Positions 51,929 to 61,666 of a stretch of 64,000 nt of DNA are shown piece by piece. The translations under genes and the position numbers were made by a program. The stretch's first letter is position 1. Every line of letters starts with the position of its first letter. The notes under the pieces are model-generated. The model searched no databases. It was given only the letters and a program-made list of their open reading frames with translations, and was not told the DNA's origin. This DNA is from Leadbetterella sp040829825 (GTDB taxonomy: Bacteria; Bacteroidota; Bacteroidia; Cytophagales; Spirosomataceae). The stretch lies in assembly GCF_040829825.1 (NCBI RefSeq), contig NZ_JBFOLH010000019.1. One strand, 5' to 3'.

Positions 51929-53833
51929 CTACTTTTGAGCTTTGAGGTGTTTGTCTAAAAACTTCTCCATGGCACCGTAAAAATCGTATTGGTTGTCCTG
52001 GTTATGGAAACCGTGCCCTTCATCATTTTTTACCATATACTCTACCTCAATGCCCCGCTTTTTCAGGGCTTCCACCATTTGGTCGCTTTCGGCTTTGTTG
52101 ACCCGGGGGTCATTTGCTCCCTGGGCTATGAAAAGCGGTGTTTTAATTTTATCGGCATGAAATACAGGGGAAGCTTCGACCAGTAGCAGGCTGTCTTTTT
52201 GCGGGTCACCCATCATTTCGTGAAACTGGTCCAGGTAAGGTTTCCAATACGGCGGTATGGTCTTCAGCAAAGTAAATAAGTTACTTACTCCCACATAATC
52301 CACGGCCGCCGCATATAAATCGGGTGTAAATGTAATCCCTGCCAGGGTGGCGTAACCACCATAGCTTCCGCCGTAAATGGCAACCCGGTCTTTGTCGGCA
52401 ATGCCCTCTTTGATCAGCCATTCTACGCCGTCGGTAATGTCATCCTGCATGGTTTTGCCCCATTGTTTGAAGCTCGATTCCCAGAATTTCCGGCCGTAAC
52501 CGGTACTTCCCCGGAAGTTCATCTGTAATACGGCATAACCGCGATTGGCTAAAAACTGCACCTCGTTATTGTATCCCCAGCCGTCTCTGGCCCAGGGGCC
52601 GCCGTGCGGGTTAATGACTACCGGCAGGTTTTTGGGCTCCACACCCAGGGGTAGCGTAAGGTAGCCGTGAATTTCCAGGCCATCTCTGGATTTATAAGAA
52701 ACCGGCGTCATACGGCACATCTGATTTTCGTTGATCCAGGGGTAGGGGTTGGCTATTTGTTTCGATTCTTTGGTTTTAAAATCGTACAGGTAATATTCAA
52801 TGGGCAGCCGGTCACTGTTTACACCCACGATGGCTTTGGTGCGGGCGTCGTCGTGGTTGGCCACAAATGTATAATAACCGTCAAATTTCTTATCCAACGC
52901 CTTTTGGATATCGCCCCATTCCTTATCAAAAAAATGCTGTTCCGATTTTTCTGCTTCCCAGTAAACAGAGGCTAATGCTTGTTTTTTCCGGTCGTAGTCA
53001 ATACCGGCTATATCGTAGTCTTTGTCGGCAAATAGTTCTTTTATTTCCTTTTTTGCGATGGGGTCGTATTCTACCAGTGCGCTTTTATCTCTGCCGATAT
53101 TGCTGATGGCATAGATCAGGGTATTGTCTTTGTTGAAAGACGATGGCGCAAAGGTCTCTTTAAACGAAGTAGTCATCAAAGGCGTGAAACTGTCTTTTTC
53201 TGAATTCCGGTAGTTCCAGGTAATGTTTACACCGTCTGTTTTGGAAGCAAGCCGTATGACCCCGTGGTTATCCGTCATCCAGCTGTCGTAGTTTTCTTTG
53301 TTGTCGTAAAGCAGGGTAAGTTCCCCGGTTTCTATATTCAAAAGGTAAGGGTCAAAGTATTCTTTTACCCTTTTGTTGATTTGCACAATCATGTCTTTTT
53401 CTTTCCCGCTGATGTCATTCAAAGCGTCAAGGATGTCGCTTCTCACCCCGGCAAAAGGGGTTAATGCTTTCAGGTCTGTTCCGTCGGCTTTGACAGAAAA
53501 AAGCTGGAAGTTTTCATCGCCCCCAATGTCCTGGGCGTATACAATCCGGTCGCCTTTCCAAAAATACCCGCCGATGCTTCTCAGGGTATCATGGGTCACC
53601 CGGGTAGCGGAGGTCTCTTCTACTTTCTGAACAAAAATGTTCATCTTTCCTTTGTAATCCGCCCTGTAACTGAAATAACGGCCGTCAGGCGATATCCGGA
53701 GTGAACTTTTTTCCCCGTTTTTGAAAAACGTTTCCATCGGAAGAAGGGGGGCAGGAACTTCTTTTTCCACCTTTTTGCAAGAGCTGAACAGGGCTGCGAA
53801 AGCCACGCAGGCTGATAACAGTATATATTTCAT
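51929..53833 (-). CDS. S9-family prolyl oligopeptidase-like peptidase
   Basis: The 634-residue lipoprotein-like protein starts KYILLSACVAFAALFSSCKK (lipobox Cys18), has an N-terminal seven-bladed propeller (about 35-370) and a C-terminal alpha/beta-hydrolase domain with the nucleophile in IYGGSYGGYATLAG, the Asp in FIAQGANDPRVNKAES and the His in NDEGHGFHNQDN. It cleaves short peptides, probably periplasmic. A longer frame to 53887 overlaps the next gene and lacks a signal peptide at its start. Confidence 0.94.
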   Translation of the reverse strand: MKYILLSACVAFAALFSSCKKVEKEVPAPLLPMETFFKNGEKSSLRISPDGRYFSYRADYKGKMNIFVQKVEETSATRVTHDTLRSIGGYFWKGDRIVYAQDIGGDENFQLFSVKADGTDLKALTPFAGVRSDILDALNDISGKEKDMIVQINKRVKEYFDPYLLNIETGELTLLYDNKENYDSWMTDNHGVIRLASKTDGVNITWNYRNSEKDSFTPLMTTSFKETFAPSSFNKDNTLIYAISNIGRDKSALVEYDPIAKKEIKELFADKDYDIAGIDYDRKKQALASVYWEAEKSEQHFFDKEWGDIQKALDKKFDGYYTFVANHDDARTKAIVGVNSDRLPIEYYLYDFKTKESKQIANPYPWINENQMCRMTPVSYKSRDGLEIHGYLTLPLGVEPKNLPVVINPHGGPWARDGWGYNNEVQFLANRGYAVLQMNFRGSTGYGRKFWESSFKQWGKTMQDDITDGVEWLIKEGIADKDRVAIYGGSYGGYATLAGITFTPDLYAAAVDYVGVSNLFTLLKTIPPYWKPYLDQFHEMMGDPQKDSLLLVEASPVFHADKIKTPLFIAQGANDPRVNKAESDQMVEALKKRGIEVEYMVKNDEGHGFHNQDNQYDFYGAMEKFLDKHLKAQK

Positions 53834-53879
53834 CGTTTTCTGAATTTGGTTATTCTGCTTTAAATTTTCCACATTGTCA

Positions 53880-55523
53880 TTATTCATAAATTACGCGTTT
53901 GAAATACCAGTTCCCTGGGTCGGCCTCGGGCAGGGTGGTACTTTTTATCGTCCATATATTTTTACGCAGGTTGGCCGGGTCCAGGTTGTCCATGACTTGG
54001 GTTTGGATGCCCGCGGAGGTCCGGATATCAATGGCCAGGGGTTGCGGAAAATTTTCCGCATAAACCGCATAGGTATCCGGGCTGAGTTTCCGGATACGAA
54101 TATCCAGGGTTTCTTTTGTATACAGGTAGAAGTCGAAAACGGGCTTCAGGCTTTTCCCGGCATAAGAAGAAAAGTGTTTTTCCACGTCATCGCTTACCAG
54201 GAAAGTGGTATAGGGGTATTTTACATTTTCACTGAGGGCTTTCAGCGCCGGGAAGAAGAGGGAATCGCCCATCAAATGGCGCAGGGTATGCATTAAGAAG
54301 GCTCCTTTGTTGTACACATCGCCGTTATAGGCCTGTAAAGTAGAGAGCGCTTCACCCTGAACCACCGGCACCTGGCCTTCAATATCGGCTTTCTTGGCTA
54401 CCATTACCGAGTCATAGCCTTTTTCGCCCAGCATCTCGCGAAAGAAGAGCGCATCGGCATAGGTGGTGATGCCCTCCTGGATCCAGAAATGGGCCCAGTC
54501 TTTGTTGGTCACCTTGTTGGCAAACCATTCGTGGGTAAATTCGTGAAAAAGGTTATCGGAGAAGCTAAAGCCGGGGTAGTGGTGGTACCGGAAGTTTTCA
54601 CCTCCGTAGGAGATCATGGTCTGATGCTCCATGCCGTAATTGGGTACTTCCACAATACCCATCTTTTCTTTCACCCAGGGATATTCGCCAAAGTATTTTT
54701 CGAGAATATGCGCGTCGCGGGCCCGCATTTCCACGATTTCACGGCCTTTGTGCCTATGCTCTTCCAGTACATAAAATTCAACAGGCACGCGGTTACCGTG
54801 AACGGTGGTATAGGTCTCTTTTTCTACCGCATATTTGCCGATGTTAAAAACCAGGCAGTAGTTGCTGATGGTGTAGCCGGTTTTCCAGTGCCAGACGGCA
54901 CCCTTTCCCTGCTTTTTTACCGATTGCAGCAAACCGGGTCCGGCTACCACCAGGCCTTCCGGAACCGTAATGAACATTTCTGCGCCTTCATCGGGCTCAT
55001 CAGAAGGGTGATCTTTGCAGGGGAAATAAATTTTCCCGCCTTCCATCTGGCAGTTAATGGCCACCCAGGGGTTACCCGTGCTGTCGGTGGTCCAGGTAAA
55101 GCCACCCCGCCAGGGCGGCCTGACCGCTACCGGGGGAACGCCGCTGTAGCTGATTTTAACGATATGGCTGCCTGTGCCCAGCGGTGCGCCGGTTGTAATT
55201 CTCAGGGAGTCTGCGGAGTGCTGAAAAACGGTATTCTTCTGGTCTACCTGTACGTCTTTGACCCGGTAGGCCTGCACCAGCTGAAACAGCAGCGAGTCAG
55301 ACGGCTGAAGCAGGTTCAGCCGGATCTCCGTAAAGCCGTCAATGGACTTCCGGGCGATATCCACATCCAGGTTCAGCGTGTAATGACGGATATCCATATT
55401 GGCCTGTACCGCTCCGAGCCGTCCGCCTGAGCTCAGGGGCATATTCTGCCCGGAAGAGGTATAAAACAGGAAAACGCAGCAGACGCCTGCAGCCAGGGCA
55501 GAAAACGGGCGATAATTTTTCAT
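53880..55523 (-). CDS. Secreted M1-family metallopeptidase
   Basis: The 547-residue protein has a signal peptide (MKNYRPFSALAAGVCCVFLF, cleaved near 25), a beta-sandwich (about 40-240), the exopeptidase loop VPNYGMEHQTMISYGGE and the zinc site LFHEFTHEWFANKVTNKDWA with HFWIQEGITTYADALFFREM for the third ligand. It lacks the C-terminal HEAT-like domain of larger aminopeptidases. Upstream of the S9 gene on the same strand, so a peptide-degrading operon is likely. Confidence 0.93.
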   Translation of the reverse strand: MKNYRPFSALAAGVCCVFLFYTSSGQNMPLSSGGRLGAVQANMDIRHYTLNLDVDIARKSIDGFTEIRLNLLQPSDSLLFQLVQAYRVKDVQVDQKNTVFQHSADSLRITTGAPLGTGSHIVKISYSGVPPVAVRPPWRGGFTWTTDSTGNPWVAINCQMEGGKIYFPCKDHPSDEPDEGAEMFITVPEGLVVAGPGLLQSVKKQGKGAVWHWKTGYTISNYCLVFNIGKYAVEKETYTTVHGNRVPVEFYVLEEHRHKGREIVEMRARDAHILEKYFGEYPWVKEKMGIVEVPNYGMEHQTMISYGGENFRYHHYPGFSFSDNLFHEFTHEWFANKVTNKDWAHFWIQEGITTYADALFFREMLGEKGYDSVMVAKKADIEGQVPVVQGEALSTLQAYNGDVYNKGAFLMHTLRHLMGDSLFFPALKALSENVKYPYTTFLVSDDVEKHFSSYAGKSLKPVFDFYLYTKETLDIRIRKLSPDTYAVYAENFPQPLAIDIRTSAGIQTQVMDNLDPANLRKNIWTIKSTTLPEADPGNWYFKRVIYE

Positions 55524-55640
55524 CAGATTTTGTTCCGGGAGGCTTTTTTCTGTAAAAGTAAAAAAATCAAAACCATAAGCCTATACCCAAAATGGTGTAT
55601 TTTAACGGCTTACAGGTCTTCGGTTTAAAGAAGAAGTCCT

Positions 55641-55648
55641 TATCTTTG
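55641..55648 (+). promoter_or_regulatory. Promoter -7 element (TATCTTTG) for the gene at 55679
   Basis: An exact TAnnTTTG match 30 nt ahead of the ATG at 55679, which excludes the longer frame from 55592. Confidence 0.6.
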
Positions 55649-55678
55649 AACCCATATCGTTTTAAACACATGCCAATC

Positions 55679-56251
55679 ATGAAAAAACTGCTTTTTCCGC
55701 TGCTTTTTATTTTCCCGCTCATGGTTGCTGCCCAGGAGGACATGAAAAAGACCCTGGGAGAGTACCTCCGGCTGGCAGAAGCCAAAGATTCGGAAAAAAT
55801 AATGGATTATATGTACCCCGGATTTTTCACGCTCTATCCCCGTCACCTGATGGTGGAGGTCATGAACAGGTCATTTAATGATCCGGCGTTTGAAATCCTG
55901 CTGATGGACTCCCGTATCCTGGATATTTCTCCTTTGAAAACCGTTGATACGGTCACCTATGCAGTGGCGGATTATTCGGTGGTCATGACCCTGAAGTACC
56001 TGGAGTCAGACGATAACCCGCTGCCGGATGCAGAGGCGATAGAGCTGACACAAGGGATTTTCAAGCAGATGTACGGGGAAGAGAACGTACGGTATATCCC
56101 GGAGGAGACAAAGTTCAGGATCACCGCTGCCAAAAAGATGCTGGTGCTGAAAACACCCGGCCTTACTGCCTGGAAAGTGCTCGGGGTGGAAGAAAACCTG
56201 AAGCCGGTCATGAAGAAAATTATACCGGAAAAAATACTGGAAGATCTGTAG
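55679..56251 (+). CDS. Secreted protein of unknown function
   Basis: The 190-residue protein has a signal peptide (MKKLLFPLLFIFPLMVAAQE). The mature part is soluble and acidic/helical at the start (MKKTLGEYLRLAEAKDSEKI) with a segment VTYAVADYSVVMTLKYLESD that may be an NTF2-like sheet. A monocistronic gene convergent with the efflux operon. No family recognised. Confidence 0.75.
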   Translation: MKKLLFPLLFIFPLMVAAQEDMKKTLGEYLRLAEAKDSEKIMDYMYPGFFTLYPRHLMVEVMNRSFNDPAFEILLMDSRILDISPLKTVDTVTYAVADYSVVMTLKYLESDDNPLPDAEAIELTQGIFKQMYGEENVRYIPEETKFRITAAKKMLVLKTPGLTAWKVLGVEENLKPVMKKIIPEKILEDL

Positions 56252-56341
56252 AAGAGCGATGTCTTCTGCAGATCTTCCGGTGAGAATGTATACAAACTGC
56301 TTACCCGCCGCAGCTGTGAGCTGTAGCTTTTGAAGCAGCGT

Positions 56342-57922
56342 TTAGTGCATCATTTCATTGAGGTCTACCTTTTGTTTGCTTTTACGCTCCTTAACGAAGA
56401 GCACAAACGGCACGCAGGCCAGGAAGAGCAGCCCCAGGTACAGAAACACATCCATGTACGAGAGCACCGTGGCCTGCTTCATCACCGAGTATTGCAACGA
56501 CTGGTAGGCCGAGCTCAGGGCGATGTCAGGGGTCATTCCCTTGATCATAAAGCTGGCTTTTATGGCAGCGATACGTTGCTGTACATCGGGGTCAAACGTG
56601 CTGATATGCTCTGACAGGTAGGCCGAGTGCTTAACGGTCTGGTTGGAGATAAACGTACTGATCACCGCAATGCCGAATGAACCACCCAGCTGGCGCATCA
56701 TACCGGTAAAGGCGGCGCCTTCCCCGATCTCTTTCCCTTTCAGGGTACTTAATGAAAGCGAGGTGATCGGGATAAAAAGTAAGCCCAGACCGGCTCCTCT
56801 GACAATAAGCAGCCAGAAGAAATCATCCCTGCCCGTGTCAGGAGTAAGTACCTTGTACCCCCAGAAGCTGTAGACAAAAAACAGGCTCAGCCCGATGGCC
56901 ACCAGCACCTGCTGCCGGGCGCCTTTCGACAGCAGCCGTGCTATGAACGGCATCATGACGGCGGTGGTCAGGGCGGCAGGGATCATCAGCGCCCCCGATT
57001 GCAGGGCGGTCCAGCCCAGGATACTCTGCGTGTACAGAGGCACGATAAACGTAGAGCCGTACAGGCCGAAGCCCAGGATGAACGACATCACCGTACCGAT
57101 TCTCAGGTTGCCGTTTTTCAATACCCGTAATTCCACAATGGGGTATTTAAAGGTGAGCTCCCGCCAGAGAAACAGGATCAGGCCCACCACTGAAATAATG
57201 CTTAAAACCACGATGGTTTTGCTTTCAAACCAGTCTTCCTCATGTCCTTTTTCCAGGATGTACTGGAGCGACCCCACAAAAACCGACAGCAGGAAAATCC
57301 CCGGCCAGTCTACATCGCGGGGCTTTCTTTTCTCCGCATATTTCGGACTGCGCACAAACTGAAGGGTCATTAAAGTAGCCGCAATGCCGATGGGAATATT
57401 GATGTAAAAAATATACGGCCAGCTGTAATTATCCACAATATACCCGCCCAGCGGCGGTCCGAGGGTAGGGCCGATGATAACCCCGAGACCGTAAATGGCC
57501 TGTGCCATGCTTCTCTTTTCGATCGGGTAAGATTCCGTAATAATGGTTTGGGAAGTCACCAGGAGCGCCCCGCCGCCAATTCCCTGCAGGAAACGGAAGA
57601 AAACCAGCTCCCAGATATTGGTCGCATTTCCGCAGAGAAAAGAGCAGAGCGTAAAGAGTACTACTGAAGCTGCGTAATAATTTCTTCGTCCGAACTGCTG
57701 CGAGAGCCAGCTGGTCATGGGTACAATGATCACGTTCCCGATAGCGTAGGCGGTAATTACCCAGGCTACCTCTGAAAGGGTGGCGCCCAGGTTACCTTTC
57801 ATTTCATTCAGTGCCACATTGACAATAGTAGAGTCTACTATTTCCAGTAAAGCGCACAGAATGGTGGTGATGGTGATAATGACCCTTCGTGAGCCGTATT
57901 CTATTAAAGAATCCTGTTGCAT
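56342..57922 (-). CDS. emrB: DHA2-family MFS drug exporter (EmrB-like)
   Basis: The 526-residue protein has 14 predicted helices. Conserved blocks include LEIVDSTIVNVALNEM (motif D-like start), SWLSQQFGRRNYYAASVVLF (motif A), RFLQGIGGGALLVTSQTIIT (motif B) and GVIIGPTLGPPLGGYIVDNY (motif C, antiporter). It works with the HlyD and TolC partners encoded upstream in the same operon as a tripartite proton-driven pump. Confidence 0.95.
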   Translation of the reverse strand: MQQDSLIEYGSRRVIITITTILCALLEIVDSTIVNVALNEMKGNLGATLSEVAWVITAYAIGNVIIVPMTSWLSQQFGRRNYYAASVVLFTLCSFLCGNATNIWELVFFRFLQGIGGGALLVTSQTIITESYPIEKRSMAQAIYGLGVIIGPTLGPPLGGYIVDNYSWPYIFYINIPIGIAATLMTLQFVRSPKYAEKRKPRDVDWPGIFLLSVFVGSLQYILEKGHEEDWFESKTIVVLSIISVVGLILFLWRELTFKYPIVELRVLKNGNLRIGTVMSFILGFGLYGSTFIVPLYTQSILGWTALQSGALMIPAALTTAVMMPFIARLLSKGARQQVLVAIGLSLFFVYSFWGYKVLTPDTGRDDFFWLLIVRGAGLGLLFIPITSLSLSTLKGKEIGEGAAFTGMMRQLGGSFGIAVISTFISNQTVKHSAYLSEHISTFDPDVQQRIAAIKASFMIKGMTPDIALSSAYQSLQYSVMKQATVLSYMDVFLYLGLLFLACVPFVLFVKERKSKQKVDLNEMMH

Positions 57923-57943
57923 ACTTTGTCCCGGCAGGGGATT

Positions 57944-59029
57944 TTACTGTAAAGAAACTTCCGCATGAACGTTCATGCCCGCCCTGAGTTTCGCAATGAT
58001 CTCCTGGTCGGGGTGAACGAAATCGAGCCGTACGGGAACCCGCTGAACCACTTTTACAAAGTTACCGGTGGCGTTATCGGGAGGCAGCAGCGAGAAGGAA
58101 GAACCCGTAGCCGGTGAGAAAGAGGTGATCCGGGCCTCAAATTTCCGGCCAGGGAACGCATCGATCTCAATTTCCGCTTTTTGTCCTTCCAGCATTTTAG
58201 AAAGCTGGGTCTCCTTGAAGTTGGCCACTACCCATTTTTCATTGCTCCTTACCAGGCTGAAAAGCTGGGCTCCGGCCTGAACAAACTGCCCGGCCTGTAC
58301 GGGAACTTTCGATACAAAACCGTCTTCAGGGGCTACAATAACCGTATAAGAGCGGTTCAGGAGCGCATTGGCCAGGTCGGCTTCACGCTGCTTTACGATA
58401 GCCCGGGCCACATTGATCTGGGCTGAGCTGGCTACCGTTTGCGACTCGGCGGCACCGGTTTGCTGAACCACCTGGCCTTTTTGCTCAATCAGCACCTGCA
58501 GCTGCTTTTCGGCTGATTCTTTTGCGGCCAGCGCCTGCTCATACTGCTGCTGGGTGATAGAGCGGTCTTTGATCAGGTTGGCATACCTTTTCAGGTCTTC
58601 CGTGGTTTTCCAGACATTCACACGCGCTGCCTCTATCTGGGCGTTGGCCGTGGTTACTGCTGCTTTGTGCGTATTCACATTTTTAGAAGTAGCAGCGGTG
58701 GCCGCCTGCGATGAGGCCACATTGCTGAGGGCCGTTTCCAGGGCCGCCTGGGCCTGCTGAACCAGGATCTCCTGGTCTCTGCTGTCAAGAATAACCAGGG
58801 TGTCTCCCTTATGAACGGGCTGGTTGTCTTTCACTTTCACCGATTCCACGTAACCGGAAATGCGCGAAACTACGGGTGCCATATTGGATGCGATCTGGGC
58901 ATCATCAGTGGCTTCGTGCTTTAACCGGTAGCTGAGAATATGGTAGCCGTAAGCGGCTCCCCCCAATACTAGGGCAACAAGGATTATGGGAAAGAGTACG
59001 GAACGTCTCTTTTTGGGTTGGTTTTCCAT
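57944..59029 (-). CDS. emrA: HlyD/EmrA-type membrane fusion protein
   Basis: The 361-residue adaptor has one N-terminal membrane helix (about 11-30), a lipoyl-like half GYVESVKVKDNQPVHKGDTL, a long coiled-coil hairpin (about 75-215) and the second half APEDGFVSKVPVQAGQFVQA, followed by beta-barrel domains. It links the EmrB-like pump to the outer-membrane channel. 21 bp separate it from the pump gene. Confidence 0.95.
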   Translation of the reverse strand: MENQPKKRRSVLFPIILVALVLGGAAYGYHILSYRLKHEATDDAQIASNMAPVVSRISGYVESVKVKDNQPVHKGDTLVILDSRDQEILVQQAQAALETALSNVASSQAATAATSKNVNTHKAAVTTANAQIEAARVNVWKTTEDLKRYANLIKDRSITQQQYEQALAAKESAEKQLQVLIEQKGQVVQQTGAAESQTVASSAQINVARAIVKQREADLANALLNRSYTVIVAPEDGFVSKVPVQAGQFVQAGAQLFSLVRSNEKWVVANFKETQLSKMLEGQKAEIEIDAFPGRKFEARITSFSPATGSSFSLLPPDNATGNFVKVVQRVPVRLDFVHPDQEIIAKLRAGMNVHAEVSLQ

Positions 59030-59044
59030 TGATTTTTATCGATT

Positions 59045-60355
59045 TTAAAATATTCCTGTAGTCTGAAGTAATTTTTTATAGGCCAGGGCGGCATCAGCCC
59101 GGGCGTTAAGCACACTGATCTGGGCAGCTATACGGGCCGCGTCGGCATCCAGGAGCTCGGTCATAGTGGCCAGTCCGTTATTGTACTTGTTATGGGTGAT
59201 CCGGTAATTCTCATCGGCCTGGTCTACCATATTCTGTAACACTTCGGTGCGCTTCCGTGCCGTTTGGGCGGTCAGGTAATCGCGGTTGATATCCAGCCTG
59301 ATCTGGTCATTCAGCAGATCGTTTTCATTGGCCAGCTGTTTTTCTTTGGCCTGTGTCTGCATAAGCCTTGAATTTTTCTTCCAGAGGTTATCCAGGTTAT
59401 ACTGAATGCCCAGGCCTATATTGGCCGCGTTGATTACTGACACCAGGTTGGGTATTTCAGCGGCTATATAGCCCCCGGTCAGCACCACGGTAGGCAGTGC
59501 TTCAGCCCGGGCCGAACGAATGTTGGTCTGTACCGCTTTCCGGTTGAAATTCAGTGCCTGAAGGTCTTTCCTGTTTTCCAGTGCCTGGTTCAGGAAGTAG
59601 TCTGTGGCGGGCAGCTGCTCCCGGGTGGCGGTGATATAGGCCGAGTCAAGCGTAAGCCGGGTGTTTTCAGGCAGGCCCAGCAACAAATTCATGTGGATGG
59701 TGGCAATTTCAAAGCTGTTCTGTGCATCCAGCAGCTGCAGCTCGATATTGGAGGTCTGCAGGCTGGCTTTCAGCCGGTCGTTTCGCGCCAGGATGGCATT
59801 GTTCTCAAAATCCAGGAACTGGCGGTCGCGTTGTTGCGCCGCTTTCAGGTTCTCGGTGAGTACAATCAGCGCCTGTCCGGCTTTGAACAGGTTGTTGTAG
59901 GCCGCTGCAATGGTATAAGCCACAGCGGTTTTGTTGTTTTCCATGCTGAGGCGGCTGGCCTGCTCCAGGTAGCGGGCCGATTCTACGGCATACCCCGTTT
60001 TGCCGCCGGTATAGAGCGGGTAAGAGACAGACGCGTTGGCCAGTAAGGCCGAGTTAACTTTGGGAGTATTTCCCCCTTCTGCCTGATCTCCTCCCATTTT
60101 CATGTGTACGGTGGCATTGGTGAGGGCCATGCCGGTGCCTGAAAGCTTGAAATCAGGATACAGCCGGTTTCGTGCAGCCACGTAATCGGCGGTGGCGGCT
60201 TCTATCCGGGCCTGGTCTGACCGGAGTGTTTTGGAAGCCTGCAGTCCGAGAGAAACGGCCTCTTCAAGCGTAAGGCTGCGTGTCTCCTGGGCGTAAGTAA
60301 GAAAAGGGAACGCCAGTAAAATAAAAACCAGGCTAAATAACTTGTTCATATCCAA
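59045..60355 (-). CDS. TolC-family outer-membrane efflux protein
   Basis: The 436-residue protein has a signal peptide (MDMNKLFSLVFILLAFPFLT) and the repeated helical hairpin/beta-strand TolC arrangement: SLTLEEAVSLGLQASKTLRS in the first half and ALNFNRKAVQTNIRSARAEA in the second, ending with a helix rich in Ala and Gln. Forms the exit duct. Its start overlaps the regulator gene by 23 bp (or 17 bp if the second Met is used). Confidence 0.93.
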   Translation of the reverse strand: MDMNKLFSLVFILLAFPFLTYAQETRSLTLEEAVSLGLQASKTLRSDQARIEAATADYVAARNRLYPDFKLSGTGMALTNATVHMKMGGDQAEGGNTPKVNSALLANASVSYPLYTGGKTGYAVESARYLEQASRLSMENNKTAVAYTIAAAYNNLFKAGQALIVLTENLKAAQQRDRQFLDFENNAILARNDRLKASLQTSNIELQLLDAQNSFEIATIHMNLLLGLPENTRLTLDSAYITATREQLPATDYFLNQALENRKDLQALNFNRKAVQTNIRSARAEALPTVVLTGGYIAAEIPNLVSVINAANIGLGIQYNLDNLWKKNSRLMQTQAKEKQLANENDLLNDQIRLDINRDYLTAQTARKRTEVLQNMVDQADENYRITHNKYNNGLATMTELLDADAARIAAQISVLNARADAALAYKKLLQTTGIF

Positions 60356-60950
60356 GTAAGTAGGTTAAAATGTTTTTAATGTGATCTTTGAGCTGCTGGA
60401 TGTATTCGGTGTCAAAGGTGTCATCGCCCCGGTAGAATTCTTTGTAAATGGGCAGGGAGTTGATCGAATTGAAGAGCGTGCCCGCCACGGTGCTCTGCAG
60501 AAAAGCCGGGTGAGGCCTTTTGGTGAAAATGCAGCTTTGGTGCCCTTCTTCAATCAGTTTTTCATAGATCTGGAGAAACATCCTCTTGTTTTGCCTGAGG
60601 TAGTCCAGGGTATGCTCATTTTTCTGGTTCAGTAATTCCCGCTGGAAGATCTGGTGGAAATTCCGGTTTTTCTGTACTTTTTCAATGTACTGGTCCACTA
60701 TGCGCATCAGTTTTTCAAAAGTGTTGTACTCGGGCGTTTCCAGCACCTTATATGCATAATCCAGCCCCTGCTTCATCCTGAACTCGAAGATTTTCTCCAG
60801 CAGCTTTTCCTTGGAGCCGAAGTAGTAGGATAACATCGAAATGTTGACCTCTGCTGCGGCAGCTATCTCACGGGTGGAAGTTCCGTTAAATCCGTTTTGT
60901 GCAAAAAGCCTTTCCGCATGAAGCAATATGTTTTCTTCCTTTTCTGACAT
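60333..60950 (-). CDS. TetR/AcrR-family transcriptional regulator
   Basis: The 205-residue protein has an N-terminal helix-turn-helix (about 5-55: ILLHAERLFAQNGFNGTSTR, EIAAAAEVNISMLSYYFGSK) and a helical ligand-binding domain (60-200). It is the first gene of the tetR-tolC-emrA-emrB operon and very likely represses it, releasing on binding a toxic compound. A palindromic site lies 48 bp upstream of its start. Confidence 0.94.
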   Translation of the reverse strand: MSEKEENILLHAERLFAQNGFNGTSTREIAAAAEVNISMLSYYFGSKEKLLEKIFEFRMKQGLDYAYKVLETPEYNTFEKLMRIVDQYIEKVQKNRNFHQIFQRELLNQKNEHTLDYLRQNKRMFLQIYEKLIEEGHQSCIFTKRPHPAFLQSTVAGTLFNSINSLPIYKEFYRGDDTFDTEYIQQLKDHIKNILTYLLGYEQVI

Positions 60951-60969
60951 GATGACCTGTTTGACGCTG

Positions 60970-61013
60970 CAAATTTAGCGGAGAAAAAAAATGCATTAAT
61001 CAATCGATTGATT
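60970..61013 (-). promoter_or_regulatory. Promoter with TetR-type palindromic operator
   Basis: A TAAATTTG element (60970-60977, minus strand) lies 19 nt before the regulator's ATG. Upstream of it AATCAATCGATTGATT (60998-61013) is a perfect 16-bp palindrome covering the -33 region, the expected place for autorepression by the encoded TetR protein. Binding is inferred. Confidence 0.6.
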
Positions 61014-61084
61014 GATTTTTTCGGAAAACTTAAAATTTCCTGAAAAAATGAAAAATTATAATTCCAAAGTGAAATGATGTGTTG

Positions 61085-61564
61085 TTAAAGGGGAGCGGGA
61101 GAGGTATAGCCGTAGATCAAAGGCTCGGTCCACCGCAGGGAGTCCGGGAAGGGCAGGCCGTAGCGCAGGAAATCCTTGCGGAGCAATAGTAAGCGGGGTT
61201 TTTCGGGGTATTTGTCAGAATAGATAACAGGAAAGGTTCTTCCCACCAGCTCAGGGTAGCAGGAAGGGTGCAGCCTGATTTTCCTCCCGGAAGTGCTGTA
61301 GCCGTTCGTGCTGCTTTTCCGGCCTTCGGGCGTTTGAAAAGAATAGGTAAAATAAGTTTTATGGCCTCCTGCCCGGGTAGTAGCGGTATATATATGCGTA
61401 AGAACGGCATTTGAATAGCGGGGATCAGCCAGGACTGCTTTTTTTACTTTTGAGCTTTCCCAGCGCCACAGAATCAGGAGTGACCCCATCAATAAGAGGA
61501 ATATGGAGAACATGATCTGTCCGCGAAGATCGCTGCGGGAAGAATACCATTTGCCCTGCGCCAT
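61085..61564 (-). CDS. Small membrane protein, DUF3592-like
   Basis: The 159-residue protein has one or two helices at its start (GQIMFSIFLLLMGSLLILW) and a mature part with YFTYSFQTPEGRKSSTNGYS and VIYSDKYPEKPRLLLLRKDF, the pattern seen in DUF3592-type proteins. The start at 61564 is taken because the frame beyond it (to 61594) overlaps the groEL terminator. Function unknown. Confidence 0.7.
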   Translation of the reverse strand: MAQGKWYSSRSDLRGQIMFSIFLLLMGSLLILWRWESSKVKKAVLADPRYSNAVLTHIYTATTRAGGHKTYFTYSFQTPEGRKSSTNGYSTSGRKIRLHPSCYPELVGRTFPVIYSDKYPEKPRLLLLRKDFLRYGLPFPDSLRWTEPLIYGYTSPAPL

Positions 61565-61592
61565 TTTGTGTAATTTACAGGATTCAATATAC

Positions 61593-61629
61593 AAAAAATA
61601 CCCGCAGAAAAAATCTGCGGGTATTTTTT
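61593..61629 (-). terminator. Intrinsic terminator downstream of groEL
   Basis: A 15-bp perfect stem (AAAAAATACCCGCAG with its complement) and a 7-nt loop, with a T-run on the minus strand. It lies about 160 bp after the groEL stop and before the next gene on that strand. Confidence 0.8.
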
Positions 61630-61666
61630 TTTAGCTTCCGTAAGAGTTCCGGCCGGGTTTGCCATC

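Noticed and set aside
54489..55430. 313-codon open frame opposite the M1 peptidase gene
   Set aside because: Shadow of an obvious peptidase; protein composition is not coding-like.
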